A stretch of DNA of 64,000 nt from Streptomyces fildesensis (lineage in GTDB: Bacteria; Actinomycetota; Actinomycetes; Streptomycetales; Streptomycetaceae): NCBI RefSeq assembly GCF_016107395.1, contig NZ_JAAIKO010000008.1, positions 62,001 through 126,000 of the forward strand. The letters are read 5' to 3'. A program made the position numbers and the translations under genes. Positions 23,298-31,761 of the stretch are shown in pieces. Numbering within the stretch: the first letter of the stretch is position 1; each line of letters starts with the position of its first letter. The notes below the pieces were generated by a model. The model did not search any database and had not been told where the DNA came from. It was given only the letters and a program-made list of their open reading frames with translations.

Positions 23298-25070
23298 GTG
23301 ACATCAGCAGTGGGCAGTGACGCGGGGACCGGCGATCCCGGCGGTCAGGACGCGGTGCGCAGCGCCCCCTTCGGCGGCCCCTGCCCGCCGGAAGCCGCAG
23401 CCCCTCCCGCTCCCATGGAGCCGGCCGCCGCCTCCTCCACCACGACCGACACCGCGGCCTCGCTGAAACGCAGCGGCAGCGTCATGGCCCTGGGCTCGCT
23501 CGCCTCGCGCGCCACCGGGTTCGTGCGCAGCGGCATCATCACCGCCGCGCTCGGCACCACCCTGCTCGGTGACGCGTTCAGCGTCGCGAACACCGTCCCG
23601 AACATCCTGTACATCATGCTCATCGGCGGGGCGCTGAACTCGGTGTTCGTCCCTCAGCTGGTGCGTGCCGCCAAGGAGCACGCCGACGGCGGCGCCGCCT
23701 ACACCGACCGGCTGCTCACCGTCTGCCTGGCCGCGCTGCTGGTGATCACGGCCGGCGCCGCGCTCGCCGCCCCCTGGCTGGTCAGCGCGTACGGGCCGGA
23801 CTTCACCAGTGCCCAGCGCGACCTGACGATCGCGCTCGCCCGGTACTGCCTGCCGCAGATCCTCTTCTACGGCGTGTTCACCCTGCTCGGCCAGATCCTC
23901 ACCGCCCGCGACCGGTTCGGCGCCATGATGTGGTCGCCGGTCCTGAACAACGTCGTCGTCATCGCGGTGTTCGGCCTGTACCTCGCGGTCGCGCACGACA
24001 CGACCGCCGCCGGCACCATGAGCGACGCCAACGCGCTGCTCCTGGGGCTCGGCTCCACCGCGGGCATCGCCGTGCAGGCCCTGGCGCTGATCCCGGCCCT
24101 GCGCGGCGCCGGATTCCGCTGGCGGCCCCGTTTCGACTGGCGCGGCTCCGGGCTCATGCAGCCCATGCGGGCCGCCGGGTGGACGCTGCTGCTGGTCTTC
24201 GTCAACCAGATCGCCTACTGGGTCGTCACCCGGCTCGCCACCTCGGCCGGTGCCCACGCGCTGGCCGGCGGCAGTCCCGTGGGTGTCGGCTTCGCCGCCT
24301 ACAGCAACGCCTACCTGCTGTGGGTCGTGCCCCAGGGGATCATCACCGTCTCCCTCGTCACCGCCCTGCTGCCGCGGATGAGCCGGGCCGCCACCGAGGG
24401 CGACCACGCGCGGATCGGCGCCGACCTGTCGTACGGGCTGCGCGGCTCGGCCGCCGCGATCGTGCCGGCGGTGCTGGCCTTCCTGGCGCTCGGCCCGCAG
24501 ATCACCGGGGTCGTCTTCCAGCACGGCCGCACCACCGACGCGGACGCCCAGGCCATCGCCTGGATCCTGATGGCGTTCGCCCTCGGCCTGCCGGCCTTCG
24601 CCGGCCAGTACCTGCTGGCCCGCGGCTTCTACGCGCTCGGCGACACCCGTACGCCCTTCTTCCTCAACGTCGTCATCGCCGCCGTCAACGCCGGGCTCGC
24701 CGTCGCCTCGTACACGCTGCTGCCGGCCCGCTGGGCCGTGGCCGGCATGGCGGGCGGTTACGCCATCGCCTGCTGCGCCGGGCTGGCGTGCACCACCTGG
24801 GTGCTGCGCCGGCGGCTGAACTGGCGGCCCGCGGTCCTGGGCATGCACGTCCGGCTGGCCGTCGCGTGCCTGCCGGGCGCGGCCGCCGCGTACGGGATCG
24901 CGCAGAGCAGCGGGCGGCTGCTCGGCACCGGCTTCGCCGGGGACTGCGCCGGGCTGCTGCTCGGCGGCGCCGCCCTCGGCTGCTCCGTTCTGGTCCTGGC
25001 GGGCCCGTTGCGGCTGACCGAGGTGCAGTCGCTGGCCGCCCCGGTCCTGCGGCGGCTGCCCGGCCGCTGA
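23298..25070 (+). CDS. murJ: MurJ/MviN-family lipid II flippase homolog
   Basis: The 590-residue membrane protein has a 50-residue Pro/Ala/Ser-rich N-terminus, then about fourteen helices starting with SVMALGSLASRATGFVRSGIITAALG. The GDAFSVANTVPNILYIMLIGGALNSVFVPQLVRA block is diagnostic of MviN. MurJ moves lipid II outward across the membrane. GTG 23298 has a GGGGAG site eight bases upstream; an ATG at 23415 would remove 39 residues but has no ribosome site. Streptomycetes carry several paralogs, so this need not be the essential one. It lacks the large kinase-like C-terminus found in mycobacterial MviN. Confidence 0.85.
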   Translation: MTSAVGSDAGTGDPGGQDAVRSAPFGGPCPPEAAAPPAPMEPAAASSTTTDTAASLKRSGSVMALGSLASRATGFVRSGIITAALGTTLLGDAFSVANTVPNILYIMLIGGALNSVFVPQLVRAAKEHADGGAAYTDRLLTVCLAALLVITAGAALAAPWLVSAYGPDFTSAQRDLTIALARYCLPQILFYGVFTLLGQILTARDRFGAMMWSPVLNNVVVIAVFGLYLAVAHDTTAAGTMSDANALLLGLGSTAGIAVQALALIPALRGAGFRWRPRFDWRGSGLMQPMRAAGWTLLLVFVNQIAYWVVTRLATSAGAHALAGGSPVGVGFAAYSNAYLLWVVPQGIITVSLVTALLPRMSRAATEGDHARIGADLSYGLRGSAAAIVPAVLAFLALGPQITGVVFQHGRTTDADAQAIAWILMAFALGLPAFAGQYLLARGFYALGDTRTPFFLNVVIAAVNAGLAVASYTLLPARWAVAGMAGGYAIACCAGLACTTWVLRRRLNWRPAVLGMHVRLAVACLPGAAAAYGIAQSSGRLLGTGFAGDCAGLLLGGAALGCSVLVLAGPLRLTEVQSLAAPVLRRLPGR

Positions 25071-25089
25071 AAGTTTTCCTGATTTCGTT

Positions 25090-25117
25090 GTCACCTTTCG
25101 GGCCCGCCGTGCGTGTA
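25090..25117 (+). promoter_or_regulatory. Possible ECF-type promoter of the sigma factor operon
   Basis: GTCACC (25090-25095) and CGTGTA (25112-25117) are spaced 16 bases, fitting the general form of ECF-sigma promoters with a CGT-type -10. They lie 49 bases upstream of the GTG start of the sigma gene, so the operon may be self-activated. Confidence 0.35.
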
Positions 25118-25165
25118 GGTAGCGGGAGGGACATTGAACATCCGTACGACACACGCGCCTCCGGG

Positions 25166-25681
25166 GTGGGTGTGAGCCCGGGCGCGACGCCGCAGGACGA
25201 CTTCGACGAGTTCTACGCCGTCACCGCGAAACGCCTGGTCGCCGCGGTGTACGCGGTGACCGGCGATCTCGGCGAGGCCGAGGACGCCGTGCAGGAGGCG
25301 TATGCCCGTGCGTGGCAGCGGTGGGCGAAGCTCACGGCCGAGGGGGACCCGACGCCGTGGGTGCGGACGGTGGCTCTGCGGCTGGCGGTGAGCACGTGGC
25401 GCAAGACACGCAACCGGGTACGGGCACACTTCAGGTACGGGGTGCCGGCGGATGCGCCCGCGCTGGCACCCGACCGGGTGGCTCTGATCGCCGCTTTGCG
25501 TGAGCTCGGCGAGGAGCAGCGCACGGCCGTCGTGCTGCACCATTTGATGGACCTGCCGGTCGAGGAGGTCGCCCGGGAGACCGGAGTGTCCAACGCGGCG
25601 GTACGAACCCGGCTCAGCCGCGCACGCAGGGCGCTGGGCGACCGGCTGACCGAGGAAGAGGAGGTGCCCCTCCATGGCTGA
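25166..25681 (+). CDS. ECF RNA polymerase sigma factor (SigE-type family)
   Basis: The 171-residue protein has a sigma region 2 (FDEFYAVTAKRLVAAVYAVTGDLGEAEDAVQEAYARAWQRW) and region 4 (ELGEEQRTAVVLHHLMDLPVEEVARETGVSNAAVRTRLSRARRALG), as in the short SigE-family ECFs of actinobacteria. GTG 25166 (or GTG 25172) follows a probable ECF promoter. Its last eight bases overlap the start of the membrane protein gene, likely its anti-sigma partner. Together with the L,D-transpeptidase it forms a three-gene cell-wall stress-like operon. Confidence 0.9.
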   Translation: MGVSPGATPQDDFDEFYAVTAKRLVAAVYAVTGDLGEAEDAVQEAYARAWQRWAKLTAEGDPTPWVRTVALRLAVSTWRKTRNRVRAHFRYGVPADAPALAPDRVALIAALRELGEEQRTAVVLHHLMDLPVEEVARETGVSNAAVRTRLSRARRALGDRLTEEEEVPLHG

Positions 25682-26606
25682 CCCGCTCGACGACCGTCTC
25701 CGGGACCTGGCTCGCGACACCGAGCCGCTGATCCTCCTCGCCGGCCCCGCGGACGTCCGCAGGCGTGGGGAGCGCCGCCGTGCCCGGCGCCGGGTCGGCG
25801 CGGTGGCCGTGGTGGCCGCGGCCGCGCTGGCCGTCGGCTCCTGGGCGGTCCTGCCCCGGCTGGAGAGCGGCGCGCAGCCCCCGGCGGTCAGTGGTTCCCC
25901 CTCGCCGGACCCGCTGCCGACCGAGCCGCTGACCGGCGCGCTGCTCCGGCCGACCGCGCTGCCCTGGGACTCCTACTGGCACTGGCGCACCGTCGCGGGG
26001 GACGTCTCGGCGAAGATCCCGCTCATGCACTGCGGAACGTCGCTGTACGATCCGGCCTCGGCGAGTGTCCGTTTCTATCAGGGGAACGCGAACAGCAGCG
26101 CGCGGTACGCGATCCATGACCTTGGTGACGGGGCCAAGGCTGCTGCCGAACTGAACCGCATACGTGATGAATTGGGCAAATGCGGACTAGTTGCTGCCTA
26201 CACTGGGAAGGAGGAGGGGACCATGGAGACCGTGTTCCGCGTCTATGCGACAACGAAGCTGGGCAGCCAGGTGAGCCAGGTCTGGCTGGCGGACCGGGGC
26301 CGGTACGTGTCGGTGCTCCAGGTGGTCATGCCGGCGAGCGCGCGCCCGAATCCGCCGTACTTCGACGGGACGCCGGTGCAGTGCATGGCGCGGTCCCTCG
26401 AGAAGCTCGTTCCCCCCTCCGTCCCGGCCACCCCCACCCCCAGTACTTCTCCGCCGTCCGCATTCGCCGGGGGCTCCGGGGGCTCGATCGGGGGCTCGGC
26501 CGGCGGCACCGGCCCGGCGACCGAGGGCGGCGTCCCGTCGGTCCCGCCGCCCGATCCGAAGTTCCCGCCGGACTACGTCCCCCCGACTTCTTCCGACCGC
26601 TGCTGA
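25674..26606 (+). CDS. Single-pass membrane protein, candidate anti-sigma factor
   Basis: This 310-residue protein has a short acidic cytoplasmic N-terminus (residues 1-30), an Arg-rich stop (RRRGERRRARRR), one transmembrane helix (about 42-60) and a large extracytoplasmic region. That region has two Cys in CGTS and KCGL that may pair, then a Pro/Ser/Gly-rich tail. The topology and overlap with an ECF sigma gene suggest anti-sigma function, although no zinc anti-sigma HxxxCxxC motif is visible, so the class would be atypical. The external domain could sense wall or surface changes. Confidence 0.7.
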   Translation: MADPLDDRLRDLARDTEPLILLAGPADVRRRGERRRARRRVGAVAVVAAAALAVGSWAVLPRLESGAQPPAVSGSPSPDPLPTEPLTGALLRPTALPWDSYWHWRTVAGDVSAKIPLMHCGTSLYDPASASVRFYQGNANSSARYAIHDLGDGAKAAAELNRIRDELGKCGLVAAYTGKEEGTMETVFRVYATTKLGSQVSQVWLADRGRYVSVLQVVMPASARPNPPYFDGTPVQCMARSLEKLVPPSVPATPTPSTSPPSAFAGGSGGSIGGSAGGTGPATEGGVPSVPPPDPKFPPDYVPPTSSDRC

Positions 26607-26620
26607 TGAGGACATTTCCC

Positions 26621-27874
26621 GTGACACCCATACGAACGTCCCGCATTCCCTTTTCCCGTATACGTGCCCTGGCCGTGCCGGCCCTGCTGGCCGTCGCGCT
26701 GACCGCCTGTGGCGGCAGCGGTGGTGATGACAACGCCAAGGGCGGCAGCGACAAGGGCGGCGCCGGCGCCCCGGCGGCCGTGCCGGTCACCGTGTCGCCC
26801 GCCAACGGCAAGACCGGGGTCGACCCCGGCAGCCCGGTGAAGGTGTCGCTGACCGAGGGCACCATCGGCGCGGTGACCGTCACCGCCGCGGCCAAGAGCA
26901 ACGACGGCGTCGAGGCCGTGGAGGTCACCGGCAAGCTGGACGCCACCAAGCACAGCTGGCTGTCCGACCGCACGATGACCCCCGGCACCGCCTACACGGT
27001 GAAGGTCACCGCGGCCGACAAGTCCGGCGCGCAGAAGGAGCAGACCAGCACCTTCACCACGCTGGCCGCGGCCAAGACCAACGGCGTCACCGTCACCCCG
27101 GTGGGCAACGCGGTGGTCGGCGTCGGCCAGCCGGTCTCCATCGCCTTCGACAAGCCGGTCACCAACCGCGCGGCCGTCGAGAAGCAGCTGTCCGTGACGA
27201 CGACGCCCGCCGTGCAGGGCAGCTGGGGCTGGATCACCGACCCGCTGACCGGCACCCAGCGCGCCGACTGGCGGCCGGCCGCGTACTGGGCCAAGGGCAC
27301 CAAGGTCACGATGACGGCCAAGCTCAGCGGCCTCGACACCGGCGGCGGCCGCTACCTGCGCCGCGATGTCACCTCCACCTTCACCATCGGCACCGCCCGG
27401 GTCTCCAAGGTCGACATCGGCGCCAAGAAGATGACGGTCACCGAGGACGGAAAGACCGTCAAGGTCATCAACATCTCGGCGGGCAAGAGCGACTTCCCGA
27501 CCTGGAACGGCCGCATGGTCGTGCTCAGCAAGCAGTCCACGATCCACATGACGTCGACGTCGGTCGGCATCGCCACCAACAAGGACGCCGCGGACTTCTA
27601 CGACAAGGACGTCAAGATGGCGGTGCACCTGACCACCTCGGGCACCTTCGTCCACGCCGCTCCGTGGAACGACGCCAACATGGGCAAGGCGAACACCAGC
27701 CACGGCTGCGTCGGGATGTCGGACGCGGACGCCAAGTGGTTCTTCGACAAGGCCGTCCGCGGTGATGTCGTCGAGGTCGCCGGATCGACCCGCGCCACCG
27801 TCGACAAGGGCAACGGCTACGGCGACTGGAACCTCACCGCCGAGGCGTGGGCGAAGCTGAGCGCCCTGTCCTGA
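26621..27874 (+). CDS. Lipoprotein L,D-transpeptidase (YkuD domain with Ig-like domains)
   Basis: The 417-residue precursor has a lipobox LTAC near residue 27 after a basic N-terminus, so it is anchored outside the membrane. Two Ig-like domains (about 45-160 and 165-260) precede a YkuD catalytic domain. The catalytic SHGCVGM motif is intact (H361, C363), with HAAPWNDANMGKANT just before it. Such enzymes form 3-3 peptidoglycan cross-links, and the layout resembles mycobacterial LdtMt2-type proteins. GTG 26621 has GAGGA eight bases upstream and is preferred to ATG 26606, which overlaps the previous stop but lacks a ribosome site. Confidence 0.92.
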   Translation: MTPIRTSRIPFSRIRALAVPALLAVALTACGGSGGDDNAKGGSDKGGAGAPAAVPVTVSPANGKTGVDPGSPVKVSLTEGTIGAVTVTAAAKSNDGVEAVEVTGKLDATKHSWLSDRTMTPGTAYTVKVTAADKSGAQKEQTSTFTTLAAAKTNGVTVTPVGNAVVGVGQPVSIAFDKPVTNRAAVEKQLSVTTTPAVQGSWGWITDPLTGTQRADWRPAAYWAKGTKVTMTAKLSGLDTGGGRYLRRDVTSTFTIGTARVSKVDIGAKKMTVTEDGKTVKVINISAGKSDFPTWNGRMVVLSKQSTIHMTSTSVGIATNKDAADFYDKDVKMAVHLTTSGTFVHAAPWNDANMGKANTSHGCVGMSDADAKWFFDKAVRGDVVEVAGSTRATVDKGNGYGDWNLTAEAWAKLSALS

Positions 27875-27891
27875 CCCGTCCTTGAATCCGT

Positions 27892-27955
27892 CCCGGGCCC
27901 GTTCCGGAACCGGTCGCCGAGCCTGCGCTCGCACCCGTTCCCGAACGGGCCCGGG
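27892..27955 (+). terminator. Long inverted repeat after the L,D-transpeptidase gene
   Basis: CCCGGGCCCGTTC (27892-27904) and GAACGGGCCCGGG (27943-27955) are perfect 13-base arms around a 38-base loop, starting 17 bases after the stop. There is no U run, which is common for streptomycete terminators. Confidence 0.6.
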
Positions 27956-28007
27956 TGTCTCCGGTTCCGATGGACGAGACAGCCTCTCCCACTATGTGAC
28001 CGACCGG

Positions 28008-28013
28008 TAGGCT
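28008..28013 (+). promoter_or_regulatory. -10 element of a probable leaderless marR-type transcript
   Basis: TAGGCT lies seven bases before the GTG at 28021. This spacing places the transcript start at or next to the start codon, and no Shine-Dalgarno is visible. The -35 is weak. Confidence 0.4.
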
Positions 28014-28020
28014 CATCGGC

Positions 28021-28533
28021 GTGCCGAAGCCCCTGAGCCTGCCCTTCGACCCCATCGCCCGCGCCGACGAGCTGTGGACCCAGCGCTGGGGACGCGTTCC
28101 GTCGATGGGCGCCATCACCTCGATCATGCGCGCCCAGCAGATCCTGCTGGGCCAGGTGGACGCCGTCGTCAAGCCGTACGGGCTGACCTTCGCCCGCTAC
28201 GAGGCGCTGGTGCTGCTCACCTTCAGCAAGGCCGGCGAACTGCCGATGTCGAAGATCGGCGAGCGGCTGATGGTGCACCCCACGTCGGTCACCAACACCG
28301 TGGACCGCCTCGTCGGCTCCGGCCTGGTCGCCAAGCGCCCCAACCCGAACGATGGACGCGGCACCCTCGCCTCCATCACCGACAAGGGCCGTGAGGTGGT
28401 CGACGCGGCCACCCGGGACCTGATGGCGATGGACTTCGGCCTGGGCGTCTACGACGCCGAGGAGTGCGGTGAGATCTTCGCGTCGTTGCGCCCGCTGCGG
28501 ATAGCCGCGGGCGACTTCGAGGACGGGCGCTGA
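28021..28533 (+). CDS. MarR family transcriptional regulator
   Basis: The 170-residue regulator has a MarR winged helix: YGLTFARYEALVLLTFSKAGELPMSKIGERLMVHPTSVTNTVDRLVGSGLV, then wing NPNDGRGTLASITDKGREV. The N-terminal 45 residues contain a long helix (MGAITSIMRAQQILLGQVDAVV) used for dimerisation. The GTG at 28021 probably starts a leaderless transcript. It is followed by a DUF3817 gene and icmA, and by position could regulate one of them. The ligand is unknown. Confidence 0.87.
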   Translation: MPKPLSLPFDPIARADELWTQRWGRVPSMGAITSIMRAQQILLGQVDAVVKPYGLTFARYEALVLLTFSKAGELPMSKIGERLMVHPTSVTNTVDRLVGSGLVAKRPNPNDGRGTLASITDKGREVVDAATRDLMAMDFGLGVYDAEECGEIFASLRPLRIAAGDFEDGR

Positions 28534-28595
28534 AGCGTCCGGCGTTCGAGGAGGGGCGTGAGGGCGCCGGAATCGCACCGGTTACGCTCAATGCC

Positions 28596-28934
28596 ATGAA
28601 ACAAGGGACGCTGACCCGCTACCGCGTGATGGCCTATGTGACCGGCGTCCTGCTGGTCCTCCTCACCCTGGGCGTGATCGCGAAGTACCTCCTCGACATG
28701 AACGGCGCGGCCGGCTTCGTCACCGCCGTCGGGATCGCCCATGGCTGGCTCTACGTGGTCTACGTGGTGTTCGCCTTCGACCTGGGCTCCAAGGCGAAGT
28801 GGCCGCTGGGCAAGCTGGCCTGGGTGCTGCTGGCGGGCACGATCCCGACCGCCGCCTTCTTCGTCGAGCGCAACGTGACGCGCGAGGTGGCCCCGCTGGT
28901 CGTCGCCGCGAACGGCGAGCCGGCCCAGGTCTGA
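28596..28934 (+). CDS. DUF3817 small integral membrane protein (second copy)
   Basis: The 112-residue protein has three hydrophobic helices (12-31, 42-62 and 74-90) and the family signature PLGKLAWVLLAGTIPTAAFFVERNV, paralleling the copy at 18816-19157. TACGCT seven bases upstream of ATG 28596 suggests a leaderless start. The intergenic run before it repeats, imperfectly, the last 17 bases of the MarR gene including its stop. A hairpin terminator follows at 29012. The function is unknown. Confidence 0.82.
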   Translation: MKQGTLTRYRVMAYVTGVLLVLLTLGVIAKYLLDMNGAAGFVTAVGIAHGWLYVVYVVFAFDLGSKAKWPLGKLAWVLLAGTIPTAAFFVERNVTREVAPLVVAANGEPAQV

Positions 28935-29011
28935 CGCCCGTCGTGTGACACCTTGGACGTGACGTTTGGACGTGACGTACGGGGTGTGACACATGGCACG
29001 TGACGCATCGC

Positions 29012-29043
29012 ACCGCCCTTCCCCGCAAGGGGTGGGCGGTTTG
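29012..29043 (+). terminator. Hairpin terminator before icmA
   Basis: ACCGCCC (29012-29018) pairs with GGGCGGT (29034-29040), enclosing CCCC-GCAA-GGGG and followed by TT. It ends the DUF3817 transcript just upstream of the icmA promoter, insulating the two. Confidence 0.65.
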
Positions 29044-29046
29044 CCA

Positions 29047-29076
29047 TCGACATTTACTAGGACGTCCTAGTAAATT
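29047..29076 (+). promoter_or_regulatory. icmA promoter with a perfect 22-bp palindromic operator in the spacer
   Basis: TCGACA (29047-29052) and TAAATT (29071-29076) are spaced 18 bases. The region between and into the -10 is a perfect 22-base palindrome (29053-29074) with half-site TTTACTAGGAC. Only seven bases separate the -10 from ATG 29084, so the transcript is probably leaderless; a GAGGG one base from the ATG is too close to act as a ribosome site. A TetR-type repressor is the likely reader. Confidence 0.7.
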
Positions 29077-29083
29077 CGAGGGT

Positions 29084-30784
29084 ATGGACGCCGAAGGCAT
29101 CGAAGAGGGCCGCCAGCGCTGGCAGGCCCGGTACGACGCGGCTCGTAAGCGGGACGCGGACTTCACCACGCTCTCCGGGGATCCGGTCGAGCCCGTGTAC
29201 GGGCCCGCCCCCGGTGACACCGTGGACGGCTTCGAGCGGATCGGATGGCCCGGCGAGTACCCGTTCACCCGCGGTCTGCACCCGACCGGCTACCGGGGCC
29301 GTACGTGGACGATCCGGCAGTTCGCCGGCTTCGGCAACGCCGAGCAGACGAACGAGCGCTACAAGATGATCCTGGAGGCCGGCGGCGGCGGTCTCTCCGT
29401 CGCCTTCGACATGCCGACCCTGATGGGCCGCGACTCCGACGACAGCATGGCGCTGGGCGAGGTCGGCCACTGCGGTGTCGCCATCGACTCGGCCGCCGAC
29501 ATGGAGGTGCTCTTCGCGGGCATCCCGCTCGGCGACGTCACCACCTCGATGACGATCTCCGGCCCGGCCGTTCCGGTCTTCTGCATGTACCTGGTCGCCG
29601 CCGAGCGGCAGGGCGTCGATCCGGCCCTGCTCAACGGCACGCTGCAGACCGACATCTTCAAGGAGTACATCGCGCAGAAGGAGTGGCTCTTCGCTCCCGA
29701 GCCCCATCTGCGCCTCATCGGCGACCTCATGGAGCACTGCGCGACGGGCATCCCCGCGTACAAGCCGCTCTCCGTCTCCGGCTACCACATCCGCGAGGCC
29801 GGCTCCACGGCCGCGCAGGAGCTCGCGTACACCCTCGCCGACGGCTTCGGCTACGTCGAGCTGGGGCTGTCGCGCGGAATGGACGTCGACGCGTTCGCCC
29901 CCGGGCTGTCGTTCTTCTTCGACGCGCACCTCGACTTCTTCGAGGAGATCGCCAAGTTCCGCGCCGCCCGCCGCATCTGGGCGCGCTGGATGCGCGACGA
30001 GTACGGCGCCAAGACCGACAAGGCGCAGTGGCTGCGGTTCCACACCCAGACCGCGGGTGTCTCGCTCACCGCCCAGCAGCCCTACAACAACGTCGTGCGC
30101 ACCGCCGTGGAGGCGCTGGCCGCCGTCCTGGGCGGCACCAACTCGCTGCACACCAACGCCCTCGACGAGACCCTCGCGCTGCCGAGCGAGCAGGCCGCGG
30201 AGATCGCGCTGCGCACCCAGCAGGTCCTGATGGAGGAGACCGGCGTCGCGAACGTCGCCGACCCGCTGGGCGGCTCCTGGTACGTCGAGGCCCTCACCGA
30301 CCGGATCGAGGCCGACGCCGAGAAGATCTTCGACAAGATCAGGGCGCTCGGCGCGAAGGCGGTCCCCAGCGGCAAGCACTCTGTCGGCCCCATCACCAGC
30401 GGCATCCTGCGCGGTATCGAGGACGGCTACTTCACCGGCGAGACCGCCGAGTCGGCCTTCCAGTACCAGCGCGCCCTGGAGAAGGGCGAGAAGCGCGTCG
30501 TCGGCGTCAACTGCCACCACGGCTCGGTCACCGGTGACCTGGAGATCCTGCGGGTCAGCCACGAGGTCGAGCGCGAGCAGGTGCGCGTGCTGGCCGCCCG
30601 CAAGGCGGCCCGTGACGACAGTGCCGTCCAGGAGGCCCTCGCCGCCATGCTCGCCGCGGCCCGGGACGGCTCGAACATGATCGTCCCGATGCTGGCGGCA
30701 GCCCGCGCCGAGGCCACCCTCGGCGAGATCTGCGGTGTCCTGCGCGAGGAGTGGGGCACGTACACAGAACCGGCCCGCTTCTGA
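29084..30784 (+). CDS. icmA: Acyl-CoA mutase large subunit (isobutyryl-CoA mutase IcmA type)
   Basis: The 566-residue protein is the substrate-binding TIM-barrel subunit of B12-dependent acyl-CoA mutases. It has the [34 protein letters not shown] block, the [26 protein letters not shown] active-site segment and [14 protein letters not shown]. It ends without the B12-binding domain, as expected for IcmA, which pairs with a separate small subunit (IcmB). No icmB is in the window. IcmA interconverts isobutyryl- and n-butyryl-CoA, linking valine breakdown to fatty-acid and polyketide precursors. ATG 29084 gives the exact family length. MeaB at 12686 is a likely chaperone. Confidence 0.9.
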   Translation: MDAEGIEEGRQRWQARYDAARKRDADFTTLSGDPVEPVYGPAPGDTVDGFERIGWPGEYPFTRGLHPTGYRGRTWTIRQFAGFGNAEQTNERYKMILEAGGGGLSVAFDMPTLMGRDSDDSMALGEVGHCGVAIDSAADMEVLFAGIPLGDVTTSMTISGPAVPVFCMYLVAAERQGVDPALLNGTLQTDIFKEYIAQKEWLFAPEPHLRLIGDLMEHCATGIPAYKPLSVSGYHIREAGSTAAQELAYTLADGFGYVELGLSRGMDVDAFAPGLSFFFDAHLDFFEEIAKFRAARRIWARWMRDEYGAKTDKAQWLRFHTQTAGVSLTAQQPYNNVVRTAVEALAAVLGGTNSLHTNALDETLALPSEQAAEIALRTQQVLMEETGVANVADPLGGSWYVEALTDRIEADAEKIFDKIRALGAKAVPSGKHSVGPITSGILRGIEDGYFTGETAESAFQYQRALEKGEKRVVGVNCHHGSVTGDLEILRVSHEVEREQVRVLAARKAARDDSAVQEALAAMLAAARDGSNMIVPMLAAARAEATLGEICGVLREEWGTYTEPARF

Positions 30785-30903
30785 GCCGAGATCGGGGGCT
30801 CCGCTTCACCCCGGACGGGGGGAGCGGAGCCCACGAGCGCGTGTTCCGCGACCACAGCGAATAGGCTGGAAGCGGTTCGAAGAACACCGCTGGAGGGACC
30901 GCC

Positions 30904-31488
30904 GTGGAGTACGCCCGCATGCGTCTTATCGCCGATGAGTTGTCCACCAGGCCGGAAGCCTGGGCCGTTGAGATCAGCGGCGGAGAGATCATCATGATAA
31001 CGAGCCCGGCGAAGCGGCATGAATTCATCTCGTTCCAGATCGCTGACCAGCTCAACGACCAGCTCAGGGGCACGACCCCGCGAGTGATCGCGCAGTCCGG
31101 TGCCGAGATCGAGGACCCGCGCGGGGCAGCAGCTCTGCGCCGTCCGGACATCACGATCCTTCCCATGGATGTCCTTGATGAGGACGGCGACACCGTTGAC
31201 CCCGCGGATGTGACGGCAGTCGTGGAAGTCGTATCGAGGTCGAACCCGGAGAACGACTACGAGGGCAAGACCCGCGACTACGCGGTGATGGGTATCCCCT
31301 ACTACCTGCTTGTGGATCCCCGCAAGGGCACCGGTCTTGTCCTGTCCCAGCCGCGCTCCACGCCGGAGGGTCAGCGGTATGCGGCCCGCGTCGAGTTCCT
31401 GTTCGGTGAGACGGTGCAGGTGGGCGAATGGCACGTCGATACGGAGGGCTTCCCGTTGTACGGAGCGCCGGGCGCCGGCAGCCGGTAA
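30904..31488 (+). CDS. Uma2 family PD-(D/E)XK nuclease-fold protein
   Basis: The 194-residue protein has the Uma2/DUF820 pattern: an N-terminal helix-rich part with ISGGEIIMITSPAKRHE, RRPDITILP holding the PD acid, TAVVEVVSRSNPENDYEGKTRDYAVMGIPYYLLVDP with the E and K of the fold, then a beta-rich end. GTG 30904 has a GGAGGG site eight bases upstream. Uma2 proteins are common in actinobacteria and their function is poorly defined. It stands between icmA and a small DUF397-like gene. Confidence 0.88.
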   Translation: MEYARMRLIADELSTRPEAWAVEISGGEIIMITSPAKRHEFISFQIADQLNDQLRGTTPRVIAQSGAEIEDPRGAAALRRPDITILPMDVLDEDGDTVDPADVTAVVEVVSRSNPENDYEGKTRDYAVMGIPYYLLVDPRKGTGLVLSQPRSTPEGQRYAARVEFLFGETVQVGEWHVDTEGFPLYGAPGAGSR

Positions 31489-31596
31489 GGCACCTGCGTG
31501 CCGGGGCGGCTCGCGGGCGGAGCGGGGGGCGTTGCTTCCGGCGGGGGATCTGGATCACGATGGCCGCGTCCATGGAGCACGACCGGAAGGCAGCAC

Positions 31597-31761
31597 ATGT
31601 CCCTCGAAGCGACCGTTGGAGACGACGGGATGATCTACATCCGCGAGACCGACGAGCCGGAGATCGTGGCCGTCACCAGTCCCGCCAAGTGGGAGGCGTT
31701 CGTGAAGGGCGTCAAGGCGGGGGAGTTCGACGCGTTCGCTGAGGAGCCGGACACGGCTTAG
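31597..31761 (+). CDS. Small DUF397-like protein
   Basis: This 54-residue protein ends with VTSPAKWEAFVKGVKAGEFDAF, close to the usual C-terminal half of DUF397 proteins, preceded by a short IYIRETDEPEIVAV strand. The normal DUF397 N-terminal WRKSSYS part is absent, so it is shorter than usual. ATG 31597 has GGAAGG seven bases upstream. DUF397 genes often accompany XRE regulators, but none is adjacent here. Its last four bases overlap the convergent histidine kinase stop. Confidence 0.7.
   Translation: MSLEATVGDDGMIYIRETDEPEIVAVTSPAKWEAFVKGVKAGEFDAFAEEPDTA

Noticed and set aside
23304..25154. Minus-strand open frame of 616 codons opposite murJ
   Set aside because: It is an Arg/Gly/Gln/Ala-rich shadow frame of the flippase-like membrane protein gene.
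28510..28560. Repeat of the marR 3-prime end (TTCGAGGACGGGCGCTGA and TTCGAGGAGGGGCGTGA)
   Set aside because: It is a short imperfect repeat with no clear consequence, probably local slippage or chance in GC-rich DNA.
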